Assembly (NCBI RefSeq): GCF_002906155.1
Contig: NZ_MUJK01000006.1
Span: 248,001-312,000 of the forward strand
Origin: Pseudomonas laurylsulfativorans
Lineage (GTDB): Bacteria > Pseudomonadota > Gammaproteobacteria > Pseudomonadales > Pseudomonadaceae
Direction: 5' to 3'
Length of the DNA: 64,000 bases
The notes below the pieces were generated by a model that was not told the origin of the DNA, did not search any database, and saw nothing but the letters and a program-made list of their open reading frames with translations. A program made the position numbers and the translations under genes. Of this stretch, positions 51,221 to 59,060 are shown piece by piece. Within the stretch, counting starts at the first letter, position 1. Every line of letters begins with the position of its first letter.

Positions 51221-51397
51221 TTACCGGAGGGCGTTGAGGGTCGCGTTGTGGGGAATGCAGCGCTCGAAGTTGCAGCTCGCGTATTCACGGGGCAGGTTGC
51301 GCAGTTGCTCGACGCGCCAGGCGGCAGCGCCATATAGCCCGAGCGTGACCGCACAGGTGATGAAAATCGCGAGGTATCTTCTTGTTCTGATGTTCAT
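51221..51397 (-). CDS. Small single-pass membrane protein, hypothetical
   Basis: This 58-residue protein has one hydrophobic helix (residues ~7-27) and a short tail with two Cys ('ASCNFERCIPHN') that may form a disulfide in the periplasm. The ATG at 51397 has GAGG ~8 bp upstream, so it is a credible translation start. It is not related to anything I recognise. Confidence 0.5.
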   Translation of the reverse strand: MNIRTRRYLAIFITCAVTLGLYGAAAWRVEQLRNLPREYASCNFERCIPHNATLNALR

Positions 51398-51498
51398 GGC
51401 GTTGACCTCTGAACGAATACCTTTCGGTATTACTTTGAGCATAGGTCAGTGCCAGTGAGTTGCCAGCCATAGCGCGCCATTCAGAACGTTGATGCCCT

Positions 51499-51583
51499 TG
51501 TAGGAGCTGGCTTGCCAGCGATGGGGGCATTGGATGTTGCGTAGGTCTTCAGGACGCCATCGCTGGCAAGCCAGCTCCTACAA
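51499..51583. repeat. REPIN (ctggc variant)
   Basis: Arms 'gtaggagctggcttgccagcgatgg' and 'ccatcgctggcaagccagctcctac' are perfect inverted copies. It abuts the 3' end of the LysR gene. Confidence 0.9.
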
Positions 51584-51592
51584 GGTCGGTGT

Positions 51593-52498
51593 TTACAGGC
51601 CTGCGTCCCACGTTGGTTCTTCGGGAAACCTAAGCACCAGAAAATCCAGCAAGCTGCGCAATGCCGCTGGCATGTGCTTGCGCGAGGCATACACCGCATA
51701 CACGTTCATTTGCCGGGGTTCGGCCGCCGGCAACAGGCGGATCAACTCGCCGCTGTGAATGTGCACACCGGCCTGATACGTGGGCAGCATCGCCACCCCG
51801 GCGCCGGCGATCGTGGCGCGCAACAGCGTGCTGGCCTCGTTGGCGCTGATGTTGCCCTGCACCGGTACTGAAACCTGCTCGCCGTCCTGCTCGAAATGCC
51901 AGAGGCTTTTGCCGAAGTAGGAGTGGGTCAGGCAATTGTGCAGGCTCAGGTCCTCGACCCGTTGCGGCACCGGATACTCGCGCAAGTAAGCAGGGGAAGC
52001 GCAGATCACCGAGCGGCAAACCGTCAGGCGACGGGCGATCAGGTTCGGGTCCAGGTCGTTGCTGGTGCGGATCGCCAGGTCGATGCGCTCATCCACCAGG
52101 TTCACGGTGCGGTCGAGCATCTGCATGTCAATGCTGACGCCGGGGTAGCGCTTGACGTACGCGGCCATGGCATCGGCCAGTTGCGCCTGGCCGAAGGAGG
52201 TGCTGACACTGATCCGTAACAGTCCGCGCGGTGCGTCATCCGGCTCACTGACAGCGGCTTGCATGTCGGTGGACAAGTCGAGCATTTGCCGGCAGCGCGG
52301 AAGGATTTCGTTGCCCGCGGCGGTCAGGCTCAACTTGCGTGTGGTGCGGTGCATCAGGCGCGCGCCGACCCAGTTTTCCAGTTCCGCCAGATAGCGCGAC
52401 ACCACCGGCCGTGACAGCTCCAGGTGATCGGCGGCGGCCGACTGGCTGCCGAGGTCGACCACCGTGACGAACACCCGCATTGCTTGAAGACGATCCAT
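51593..52498 (-). CDS. LysR-family transcriptional regulator
   Basis: This 301-residue regulator has an N-terminal HTH (residues 1-60; 'GSQSAAADHLELSRPVVSRYLAELENWVGARL') and a periplasmic-binding-like effector domain ('LLRISVSTSFGQAQL', 'IDLAIRTSNDLDPNLIARRL'). It belongs to the large CrgA/YafC-type group. It is divergent from the metallo-beta-lactamase-fold gene with a REPIN between them, so control of that gene is possible but not shown. Confidence 0.9.
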   Translation of the reverse strand: MDRLQAMRVFVTVVDLGSQSAAADHLELSRPVVSRYLAELENWVGARLMHRTTRKLSLTAAGNEILPRCRQMLDLSTDMQAAVSEPDDAPRGLLRISVSTSFGQAQLADAMAAYVKRYPGVSIDMQMLDRTVNLVDERIDLAIRTSNDLDPNLIARRLTVCRSVICASPAYLREYPVPQRVEDLSLHNCLTHSYFGKSLWHFEQDGEQVSVPVQGNISANEASTLLRATIAGAGVAMLPTYQAGVHIHSGELIRLLPAAEPRQMNVYAVYASRKHMPAALRSLLDFLVLRFPEEPTWDAGL

Positions 52499-52579
52499 GA
52501 TTTGCCCGCTTTCAGAAACAAACTATGTTCAAGCATCGCATTTTTTGTACCGAGTCAGGCAACTAAGCTCTGTTCCACC

Positions 52580-52679
52580 GTAGGAGCGAGCTTGCTCGCG
52601 ATGGCCGTTAACGATGACGCGTGCTTCCAGGATGGCCGCGGCGCTTTTGCGTTCATCGCTGGCAAGCCAGCTCCTACAA
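52580..52679. repeat. REPIN with chimeric arms
   Basis: The left arm 'gtaggagcgagcttgctcgcgatgg' is of the gcgag type. The right arm 'catcgctggcaagccagctcctac' is of the ctggc type. They still pair at the ends but not in the middle. Confidence 0.85.
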
Positions 52680-52720
52680 AGTCATCGGCCAGGAATGGTC
52701 AACGAATAACGGAGCTATAC

Positions 52721-53599
52721 ATGATCGGTTTCACCACTCTCAAGCGGGTTTTACTGGCAAGCGCTACCCTGGGTTTCGTCGCCCATGCAGCCGCCTCGAC
52801 CTTGACGCTGGACGTCTACAACCCCGGCGAAAAGGCCATCTTCCCAGTGACCTCGGTGCTGGTCAGTGGCGAAAAAGAAGCGATCCTGGTGGATGCGCAA
52901 TTCGGCAAATCCCAGGCCGAACAGGTGGTGGAAAAGATCCGCGCCAGCGGCAAGCAGCTGACCACCATCTACATCAGCCACGGTGACCCGGACTACTACT
53001 TCGGCCTCGATACCCTGACGACCGCGTTCCCTCAGGCCAAGGTCCTCGCTTCGCAGCCGACCGTTGACCACATCAAGCAAACCGTCGACGGCAAACTGGC
53101 CTTCTGGGGGCCGAAAATGGGTGCCGATGTGCCGGCAAAAACCATCGTGCCGGGCGTGCTCAAGGGCGACAGCCTGATCCTTGAAGGGCAGAAGTTGCAG
53201 GTGCTTGGTCTTGAGGGCCCACAGCCGGATCGCAGCTTTGTGTGGATTCCGTCGATCAAGGCGGTAGTCGGTGGTGTCGTGGTGGCGCAGAATATTCACC
53301 TGTGGATGGCTGATACACAAACTGCGCAGTCCCATGCCGATTGGCTGACTACGCTGCATTCCATTGAAACCCTGAAACCGCAGACCGTGGTGCCGGGTCA
53401 TTACCTCGGCGAGAGCGATCGCTCACTCACGGCCGTGCAGTTCACCGCCGCTTACATCAAGGCCTTCGATGAAGAATCCGCCAAAGCCAGGGATTCTGCC
53501 GCACTGATCGCCGCGATGAAAAAGCGCTTCCCGACCCTGGGTGATGAAAGTTCCCTGGAGCTGAGTGCCAAGGTCGCCAAGGGTGAGATGAAGTGGTGA
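52721..53599 (+). CDS. Exported metallo-beta-lactamase-fold protein with altered metal motif
   Basis: This 292-residue protein has a signal peptide (residues 1-25, 'AHAAAS'), then an MBL fold ('TSVLVSGEKEAILVDAQFG', 'IYISHGDPDYYFG', 'VVPGHYLG'). The standard zinc motif HxHxDH is replaced by SHGDPDYY, so at least two His ligands are changed to Asp/Tyr; the downstream 'PGH' His is kept. GGAG at 7 bp precedes the ATG. It may bind another metal or be a non-hydrolytic relative. Substrate is unknown. Confidence 0.85.
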   Translation: MIGFTTLKRVLLASATLGFVAHAAASTLTLDVYNPGEKAIFPVTSVLVSGEKEAILVDAQFGKSQAEQVVEKIRASGKQLTTIYISHGDPDYYFGLDTLTTAFPQAKVLASQPTVDHIKQTVDGKLAFWGPKMGADVPAKTIVPGVLKGDSLILEGQKLQVLGLEGPQPDRSFVWIPSIKAVVGGVVVAQNIHLWMADTQTAQSHADWLTTLHSIETLKPQTVVPGHYLGESDRSLTAVQFTAAYIKAFDEESAKARDSAALIAAMKKRFPTLGDESSLELSAKVAKGEMKW

Positions 53600-54038
53600 A
53601 TCTTTAATTGTTCCCACGCAGGTGGGGATAGACCCGCGCAAACACCTCGAATGTTCGGGGTGTTTGCGCAGAATCATAAAGTTAATCAGTAGTTCGAAGC
53701 ACAGATCATTCTCCCAGCCGACAATGAGATGTGCTTCGTTTTTTATTGTGGAGCGTTTTTTGAGGGCCTTGCGAATTACATGATTCGCATAAATGATAAA
53801 AACTTCGGCGTGTATTGGTGGGGTATATAAGTGTCGCTGATGTGATTAGCTTTGAGGTTGTTCTTGTGGGCGTTTTTAATCGGTGGCGATAAGTCCTACG
53901 TGGCCTGGCGCAGACGGATGATAGTAGGTCGGTAGTTGGATGCGTATTATTTCCTGGTCGTGAACGCCATCGTTGCTTTTTGATGCGTGTGAACATTAAT
54001 TCAATCGTTATCTTATTGTTAGAGGGCCTGGAAAAAAT
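53600..54038. other. AT-rich region between MBL gene and toxin operon
   Basis: It contains a hairpin (aacacctcgaa/ttcggggtgttt, 53640-53664) that can end the MBL gene transcript, then ~370 bp of AT-rich sequence with no credible gene. The promoter of the xaxA-like gene should be here; no operator was recognised. A minus-strand frame at 53706-54092 has no ribosome-binding site or family. Confidence 0.5.
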
Positions 54039-55268
54039 ATGGAGATTGATCTGGAGGCGGCTGCCAAGGAGTTGGAGGCCAGGGGGGAGCAAGTTTTTTC
54101 AAAGTTGGAAGGTCTTAGTAGCATAGTTGATGCCGCCAGATTTGTACCTGTGCAGTACTTTGAAAAAAAGGTGGAGAATATTGATGATGAAACATTTATC
54201 GTCAAAAAAAATCATGTGGTAATGATTAAGCGGTATGTTCGTGCCGGGCTTTCGCTGCCAGTGAATATTAGCGAGATTGAAACGTATCTTGGGTACAAAA
54301 ATGTGGGCCACCGGCTGCTTGAGCCGACAAGCATGCAGCAGTTTTACCAGGAAATTCATTCGCATGCTTTATCTTGGTCAACGTTGGAGCGAGAGACTAA
54401 GAATGTCGGAAACAGGCTGGACTTGTTTGCCAGTAATTTTTTTGAAACCGGTTCGGCGATCATCAATCTTTTGAAGGAGACCGAAACCTACAAACGCGTA
54501 GAAGGCAACATAGACTCACTGAGCGATGATGAAAAAACACAACTAGCGTCCATTCCACTGAGTAGTACCGATACAAAACGTGTTGAAAGCCTTCGCAAGG
54601 CGCTTAAGTTCGCAAAAAAAGATGTTGCGGAGTTTTACCTCGCGGTTGCTGATGTCAATGCTTTGGCTGTTGAGTTTTCTCGTAAGATATCGGATGAGTT
54701 ATTGATCAAGCTTGCACTCAAAATGAATGCTGTCGATGAGGAAAGCATCGACAAGCATGAGGGCATTGACGAGCTTCGCAAGCAGATAAAAGAGCTTGAT
54801 GAGACGATTGCTGAAAAGCAAACAGAGTACGACTATCAGGTAGGGTATGCCTTTACGGGTTTGGTATTCGGTCCACTGGGTCTGATAGTGACAGGCGGTA
54901 TATTCGGCGCCGATGCTGAAAAAACCAGAGCGCAGAAAAATGAGTTGCTAGAGCAAAAGAATCGATTGGTTGTTCAGATGTCGGCTGCTCGACTCTCTCA
55001 AAATTTAATAACGCTGACGACAAATTTTTCCGAGATGCGCGCATTAATGAAGGATGCTGAAAATGGTATCAAGTGCATCGAGGATGTACTTGGTATTGTC
55101 TGGAATAGTCTGGGTGTGTCTTTGGATGGGTTTGAAGACGGAGCGAGTGACCTGGATTTGATTTTGTTGGTGCTGAACCTTCAAGCGATTTTTAATCCGT
55201 GGAAAACCATTCAAGGGCATGCTCATGCGCTGTCCACGGTTTTTAATCAGGTCGTTGAGGGTGAGTAA
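54039..55268 (+). CDS. xaxA: XaxA/YaxA-like subunit of binary alpha-pore-forming toxin
   Basis: This 409-residue protein, like XaxA/YaxA (~410), is almost wholly alpha-helical. It shows long helices ('KALKFAKKDVAEFYLAVADVNA', 'LRKQIKELDETIAEKQTEY') and a single hydrophobic hairpin-like stretch at ~268-289 ('GLVFGPLGLIVTGGIFGA') flanked by coiled coil, the layout of ClyA-type toxins. No signal peptide. XaxA/YaxA binds membranes and acts with XaxB/YaxB to make a large oligomeric pore that lyses insect or mammalian cells. The next gene, 28 bp on, encodes the partner. DNA is AT-richer than its surroundings. Confidence 0.82.
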   Translation: MEIDLEAAAKELEARGEQVFSKLEGLSSIVDAARFVPVQYFEKKVENIDDETFIVKKNHVVMIKRYVRAGLSLPVNISEIETYLGYKNVGHRLLEPTSMQQFYQEIHSHALSWSTLERETKNVGNRLDLFASNFFETGSAIINLLKETETYKRVEGNIDSLSDDEKTQLASIPLSSTDTKRVESLRKALKFAKKDVAEFYLAVADVNALAVEFSRKISDELLIKLALKMNAVDEESIDKHEGIDELRKQIKELDETIAEKQTEYDYQVGYAFTGLVFGPLGLIVTGGIFGADAEKTRAQKNELLEQKNRLVVQMSAARLSQNLITLTTNFSEMRALMKDAENGIKCIEDVLGIVWNSLGVSLDGFEDGASDLDLILLVLNLQAIFNPWKTIQGHAHALSTVFNQVVEGE

Positions 55269-55296
55269 ATATTTTGGTTCAAGGAGGAACCCTGCT

Positions 55297-56319
55297 ATGA
55301 AAGACCATGAAGTTATTACAAGTAATCATTATGTGGTGCCCGATACAGGTGCGATGAGACGTGCCAAGGACCGATTGAATATGAGTGTGAATGATGGGGG
55401 ATTTGATTTTTTGCCCTCGTCACGAGAGAAGTTATTGAGTGTCGGTAGTGACCTGAATGACGCACATCAAAAGTTATTTGATGATGTCAAGAAAATTGCT
55501 GCGTTGTTGGCCAACTCTGGCTTGGAAGCAACGCTGACGAGCATTGAGGAAATGCATAGCAATATTGCCTTGTCTGCCTTGCAGAAAAATGAGCACGTAA
55601 GTCGGCTGCTTGAGCATGGAGCTGCACGAGTTGCTGAATCTCAGATTGCATTAGTGGTTGCCAATAATTATCTGGCGCGGGTAACCGAAGATCTTGTTAC
55701 GATCAGTTTCACCGAGTCAACCGTTAGCTTGCGTCGTACCTTTGATAGTGAAGTGAGCGCTATTGAACAGCGGATTGGGACTGACGAGGCCGACCTCGAA
55801 GTATTAAAGAAGGATAAGCAATTTATCGACGACGCTATCCAGAGATTCAAGGCCCCGGGCTGGCGGGATATTGTCAATAGTCTGCTGCCGAGTGCAGAGG
55901 AAATCGAGGCCGCTATAAAGTTGGTTGCCACCCGGAAACCGGATAAGGAATTCCTGCAAATAGTATTGAACAAGCTTCAAGGCAACTTTGAATCGCTCGA
56001 CCGGGGGCGTCAATTCACCGATCTCGCCCAAGCCCGGGACGCAGTGCGCAATAGAATGAGCGAGCTGAACACGAGCATCAAGTCGGATAAATCGCAAGTT
56101 CGCGAGTTGCAGCGCAAGCTCGGCGCGCTGGATGAACTGGGCGAACTGGACTCGGTACTTTTCAGTTGGTCGGAGCAAGTCGCAAAGGTCGCTGAGGCAT
56201 ACACGCATTTTCTCCGGGTAAACAACCCCAGATCGATAGCGGATGTGCCGGCGTTGAAGGGCACTGCCGAGCGTTATGAAGTATTTTTGAGTTATTTGAA
56301 GTCCATCAAAAAAAGCTGA
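55297..56319 (+). CDS. xaxB: XaxB/YaxB-like subunit of binary alpha-pore-forming toxin
   Basis: This 340-residue, all-helical protein has long heptad-rich helices ('FDSEVSAIEQRIGTDEADLEVLKKD', 'IKSDKSQVRELQRKLGALDEL') and an amphipathic centre ('GWRDIVNSLLPSAEEIEAAI'). The size is that of XaxB/YaxB (~345). AAGGAGG 8 bp before the ATG at 55297 is a strong ribosome-binding site. Pairing with the XaxA-like gene is the main support. Both proteins have no export signal, so release by lysis or an unknown route is likely. Confidence 0.8.
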   Translation: MKDHEVITSNHYVVPDTGAMRRAKDRLNMSVNDGGFDFLPSSREKLLSVGSDLNDAHQKLFDDVKKIAALLANSGLEATLTSIEEMHSNIALSALQKNEHVSRLLEHGAARVAESQIALVVANNYLARVTEDLVTISFTESTVSLRRTFDSEVSAIEQRIGTDEADLEVLKKDKQFIDDAIQRFKAPGWRDIVNSLLPSAEEIEAAIKLVATRKPDKEFLQIVLNKLQGNFESLDRGRQFTDLAQARDAVRNRMSELNTSIKSDKSQVRELQRKLGALDELGELDSVLFSWSEQVAKVAEAYTHFLRVNNPRSIADVPALKGTAERYEVFLSYLKSIKKS

Positions 56320-56335
56320 ATCGTGATATCAGCAA

Positions 56336-56360
56336 AAGGCCATGCCTCGTGCATGGCCCG
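56336..56360. terminator. Probable terminator of the xaxAB-like operon
   Basis: The stem ggccatgc-ctcgt-gcatggcc lies 17 bp after the stop, but only a weak T-run (cgttcgatt) follows. Confidence 0.5.
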
Positions 56361-56387
56361 TTCGATTGAATGGGCGAACGCCAAGGT

Positions 56388-57263
56388 TCATCGCGCCTGT
56401 TCCACCAACCACTCCATCAACTCGCGCAGTTTGGGCGAAGGTCCGGGTTTTTCCGGGAACACCAGGTAATACGCCAGACCTGTTTTCACCTTCAATTCAA
56501 AGGGCATGACCAGCCGCCCGGCACTCAGGTCATCGCCGATCAGCGACCAATCGCCAATTGCCACACCCGTTCCCTGGGACGCCATCGACATCGCCAGGTC
56601 CAGTGTTTCGAAATGCTGGCCCTTGCCGACATTCGTCAGCTGTACATCCGCTGCTTTCAACCAGGCCTTCCAGTCCCGTTCATCGCGGGTCGGGTGCAGC
56701 AGCAAGTGTTGTTGCAGATCGCCAGGTGTCTGCAGAGGCATGGGGCCTTCGAGCATGGGCCTGGAACACACCGGCGTGAGTTGTTCATCGAAGAGTTTTT
56801 GCGACATCAATGAATCGTCCGGCGGTGTGCCGTACATCACCGCCGCATCGAACTGCTCGCGATGAAAATCCACGCCGTGCTTGACCGTGGTGGTCAGTTC
56901 CACCGGCACGTCCGGGCGCTCCCTTTGCCATTGCAGCAGGCGCGGCAGCAACCAGCGCATGACGCAGGTCGGTGCCTTGAGTTGCAGGGTTTCGCGTTTC
57001 TCGCCGATCTGCTCCACCGCCTCGTCGATCAGGCCGAAAATCTGCTGCACCCGTGGCAGCCACTCCCGCCCTTCGGCCGTCAGGTCCAGGCCTCGGGCCT
57101 GGCGAATGAACAGCTCATAACCGAGATGATCTTCCAGCCCGGCGATCTGTCGGCTGACCGCGCCCTGGGTGATGTGCAGTTGTTCGGCAGCCCGGGTGAA
57201 GTTGCAGCACTGCGCGGTAATCAGAAAAGTGTGCAGCGCCGGCAGGGGAGGCAGTCGTTTCAT
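56388..57263 (-). CDS. LysR-family regulator (GcvA type)
   Basis: This 291-residue regulator has an HTH at residues 1-60 ('FTRAAEQLHITQGAVSRQIAGLEDHLGYELF') and an effector domain with 'CVMRWLLPRLLQWQ', a GcvA/AmpR-like feature. It is divergent from the decarboxylase gene (160 bp between starts), so it probably controls the decarboxylase/dehydrogenase operon. Confidence 0.9.
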   Translation of the reverse strand: MKRLPPLPALHTFLITAQCCNFTRAAEQLHITQGAVSRQIAGLEDHLGYELFIRQARGLDLTAEGREWLPRVQQIFGLIDEAVEQIGEKRETLQLKAPTCVMRWLLPRLLQWQRERPDVPVELTTTVKHGVDFHREQFDAAVMYGTPPDDSLMSQKLFDEQLTPVCSRPMLEGPMPLQTPGDLQQHLLLHPTRDERDWKAWLKAADVQLTNVGKGQHFETLDLAMSMASQGTGVAIGDWSLIGDDLSAGRLVMPFELKVKTGLAYYLVFPEKPGPSPKLRELMEWLVEQAR

Positions 57264-57422
57264 TGGGATCCAAGGTATGACGTGAGGACATGGCTAGTAT
57301 GACTTTTTATCCATTGTTGCGGCTACGTGTCGCCCGTTCCAATGAGGCCATTCCCGGGCCTGCGAATCCATCATAAACACAGCGCATGCCCGGCGTCTCA
57401 AACGAACAAGAAGGGCAAAGAC

Positions 57423-59060
57423 ATGGCGACGTGCGGCGAAGTATTGGTCAAGTTACTCGAAAACTACGGAGTCGAGCAGGTGTTCGGCATTCCGGGGGTT
57501 CATACCGTGGAGCTGTATCGCGGGCTGGCCCGTTCGAGCATCAACCACGTCACGCCGCGCCATGAACAAGGCGCCGGCTTCATGGCCGACGGTTATGCCC
57601 GCACCAGCGGCAAACCGGGTGTGTGCTTCATCATCACCGGTCCTGGCATGACCAACATCACCACCGCCATGGGCCAGGCCTACGCCGATTCGATCCCGAT
57701 GCTGGTGATCTCCAGCGTGCAATCGCGCAGCCAGTTGGGCGGCGGTCGCGGCAAGCTGCATGAACTGCCGAACCAGGGCGCACTGTGCGCCGGTGTCGCG
57801 GCGTTCTCTCACACCCTGATGTCGGCGTCGGAGTTGCCGGGCGTGTTGGCTCGCGCCTTTGCATTGTTCCAGGCTGGCCGTCCGCGTCCGGTGCACATTG
57901 AAATTCCGCTGGACGTTCTGGTTGAAGACGCTGACGACTTGCTCGCCAGCCTGCCGGTCAACATCGACCGCGCCGGTGCTTCGCCGAGTGCCGTGTCGCG
58001 CATGACCGATTTGCTGGCCGGTGCCAAGCGTCCGCTGATCCTCGCCGGTGGCGGTGCCATCGATGCCGCTGCCGAGCTGACGGCGCTGGCCGAACTGCTG
58101 GACGCGCCGGTAGCGCTGACCATCAATGCCAAGGGCATGCTCGCCTCCGGCCACCCGCTGCTGATCGGTTCGACCCAGAGCCTCGTCGCCACCCGTGCGT
58201 TGGTTGCTGAAGCCGATGTGGTCTTGGCCATCGGCACCGAACTGGCCGAGACCGACTATGACGTGACCTTCGCCGGTGGCTTCGAGATTCCAGGCCAACT
58301 GCTGCGCGTGGACATCGACCCGGACCAGACTGTGCGCAACTATCCACCGCACGTGGCACTGGTGGCCGACTCGCGCAACGCCGCCCAGGCCTTGCTCAGC
58401 GCCTTGTCGCATAAATCCCTGGCCGAGCGCCGCAACGATTGGGGCCAGGTACGTGCCGCTCGTCTGCGTGAAGACCTGGCCGCCACCTGGGACGCACCGA
58501 CCCTGGCCCAGACCCGATTCCTGGAAGCCGTGCTGCACGAACTGCCGGATGCGGTGTTCGTCGGCGATTCGACCCAGCCTGTGTACACCGGCAACCTGAC
58601 GTTCAACCCGGAGCGCCCGCGTCGTTGGTTCAATTCGTCCACCGGTTACGGCACCCTCGGTTACGCCTTGCCGGCGGCGATTGGCGCCTGGCTCGGCGGC
58701 AGCGCTGAAAACGGTCATCGCCCGCCAGTGGTGTGCCTGATCGGCGATGGTGGCCTGCAGTTCACCCTGCCGGAACTGGCCAGCGCTGTCGAAGCGCGCA
58801 CGCCGGTCATCGTGCTGCTGTGGAATAACCAGGGCTACGAAGAGATCAAGAAATACATGGTCAACCGCGCCATCGAGCCGGTCGGCGTGGACATCTACAC
58901 CCCGGACTTCATCGGTGTGGCCAAGGCACTGGGTTGCGCTGCCGAAGCGATCAACAGTGTCGAGCAACTGCGCGGCGCATTGCGCGTGGCGGCGGATCGC
59001 CAAGGCCCGACCCTGATTGAAATCGATCAGGCCGAGTGGATGAAGGCGGTGTCGAAATGA
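57423..59060 (+). CDS. aruI: ThDP-dependent decarboxylase, AruI-like (5-guanidino-2-oxopentanoate decarboxylase)
   Basis: This 545-residue protein of the acetolactate-synthase/pyruvate-decarboxylase superfamily has an N-terminal Pyr domain with the catalytic Glu in 'TPRHEQGAGFMADGYAR', a middle domain ('LILAGGGAIDAAAEL'), and a C-terminal PP domain with the GDG-(x)n-NN ThDP motif ('IGDGGLQFTLPE ... LLWNNQGYEEIKKYM'). AruI in the P. aeruginosa arginine transaminase pathway makes 4-guanidinobutyraldehyde, and the next gene is an aldehyde dehydrogenase coupled by a 4-bp overlap, which fits. The AruH transaminase is absent here, so another 2-oxo acid is possible. The ATG at 57423 gives MATCGEVLV. 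Confidence 0.72.
   Translation: MATCGEVLVKLLENYGVEQVFGIPGVHTVELYRGLARSSINHVTPRHEQGAGFMADGYARTSGKPGVCFIITGPGMTNITTAMGQAYADSIPMLVISSVQSRSQLGGGRGKLHELPNQGALCAGVAAFSHTLMSASELPGVLARAFALFQAGRPRPVHIEIPLDVLVEDADDLLASLPVNIDRAGASPSAVSRMTDLLAGAKRPLILAGGGAIDAAAELTALAELLDAPVALTINAKGMLASGHPLLIGSTQSLVATRALVAEADVVLAIGTELAETDYDVTFAGGFEIPGQLLRVDIDPDQTVRNYPPHVALVADSRNAAQALLSALSHKSLAERRNDWGQVRAARLREDLAATWDAPTLAQTRFLEAVLHELPDAVFVGDSTQPVYTGNLTFNPERPRRWFNSSTGYGTLGYALPAAIGAWLGGSAENGHRPPVVCLIGDGGLQFTLPELASAVEARTPVIVLLWNNQGYEEIKKYMVNRAIEPVGVDIYTPDFIGVAKALGCAAEAINSVEQLRGALRVAADRQGPTLIEIDQAEWMKAVSK

Noticed and set aside
53706..54092. 128-codon minus-strand frame before the toxin genes
   Set aside because: Overlaps the start of the xaxA-like gene, no start signal, low-quality translation.
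57453..59003. 516-codon minus-strand frame opposite the decarboxylase gene
   Set aside because: Shadow rich in His/Gln/Arg; the plus-strand gene has clear ThDP motifs.
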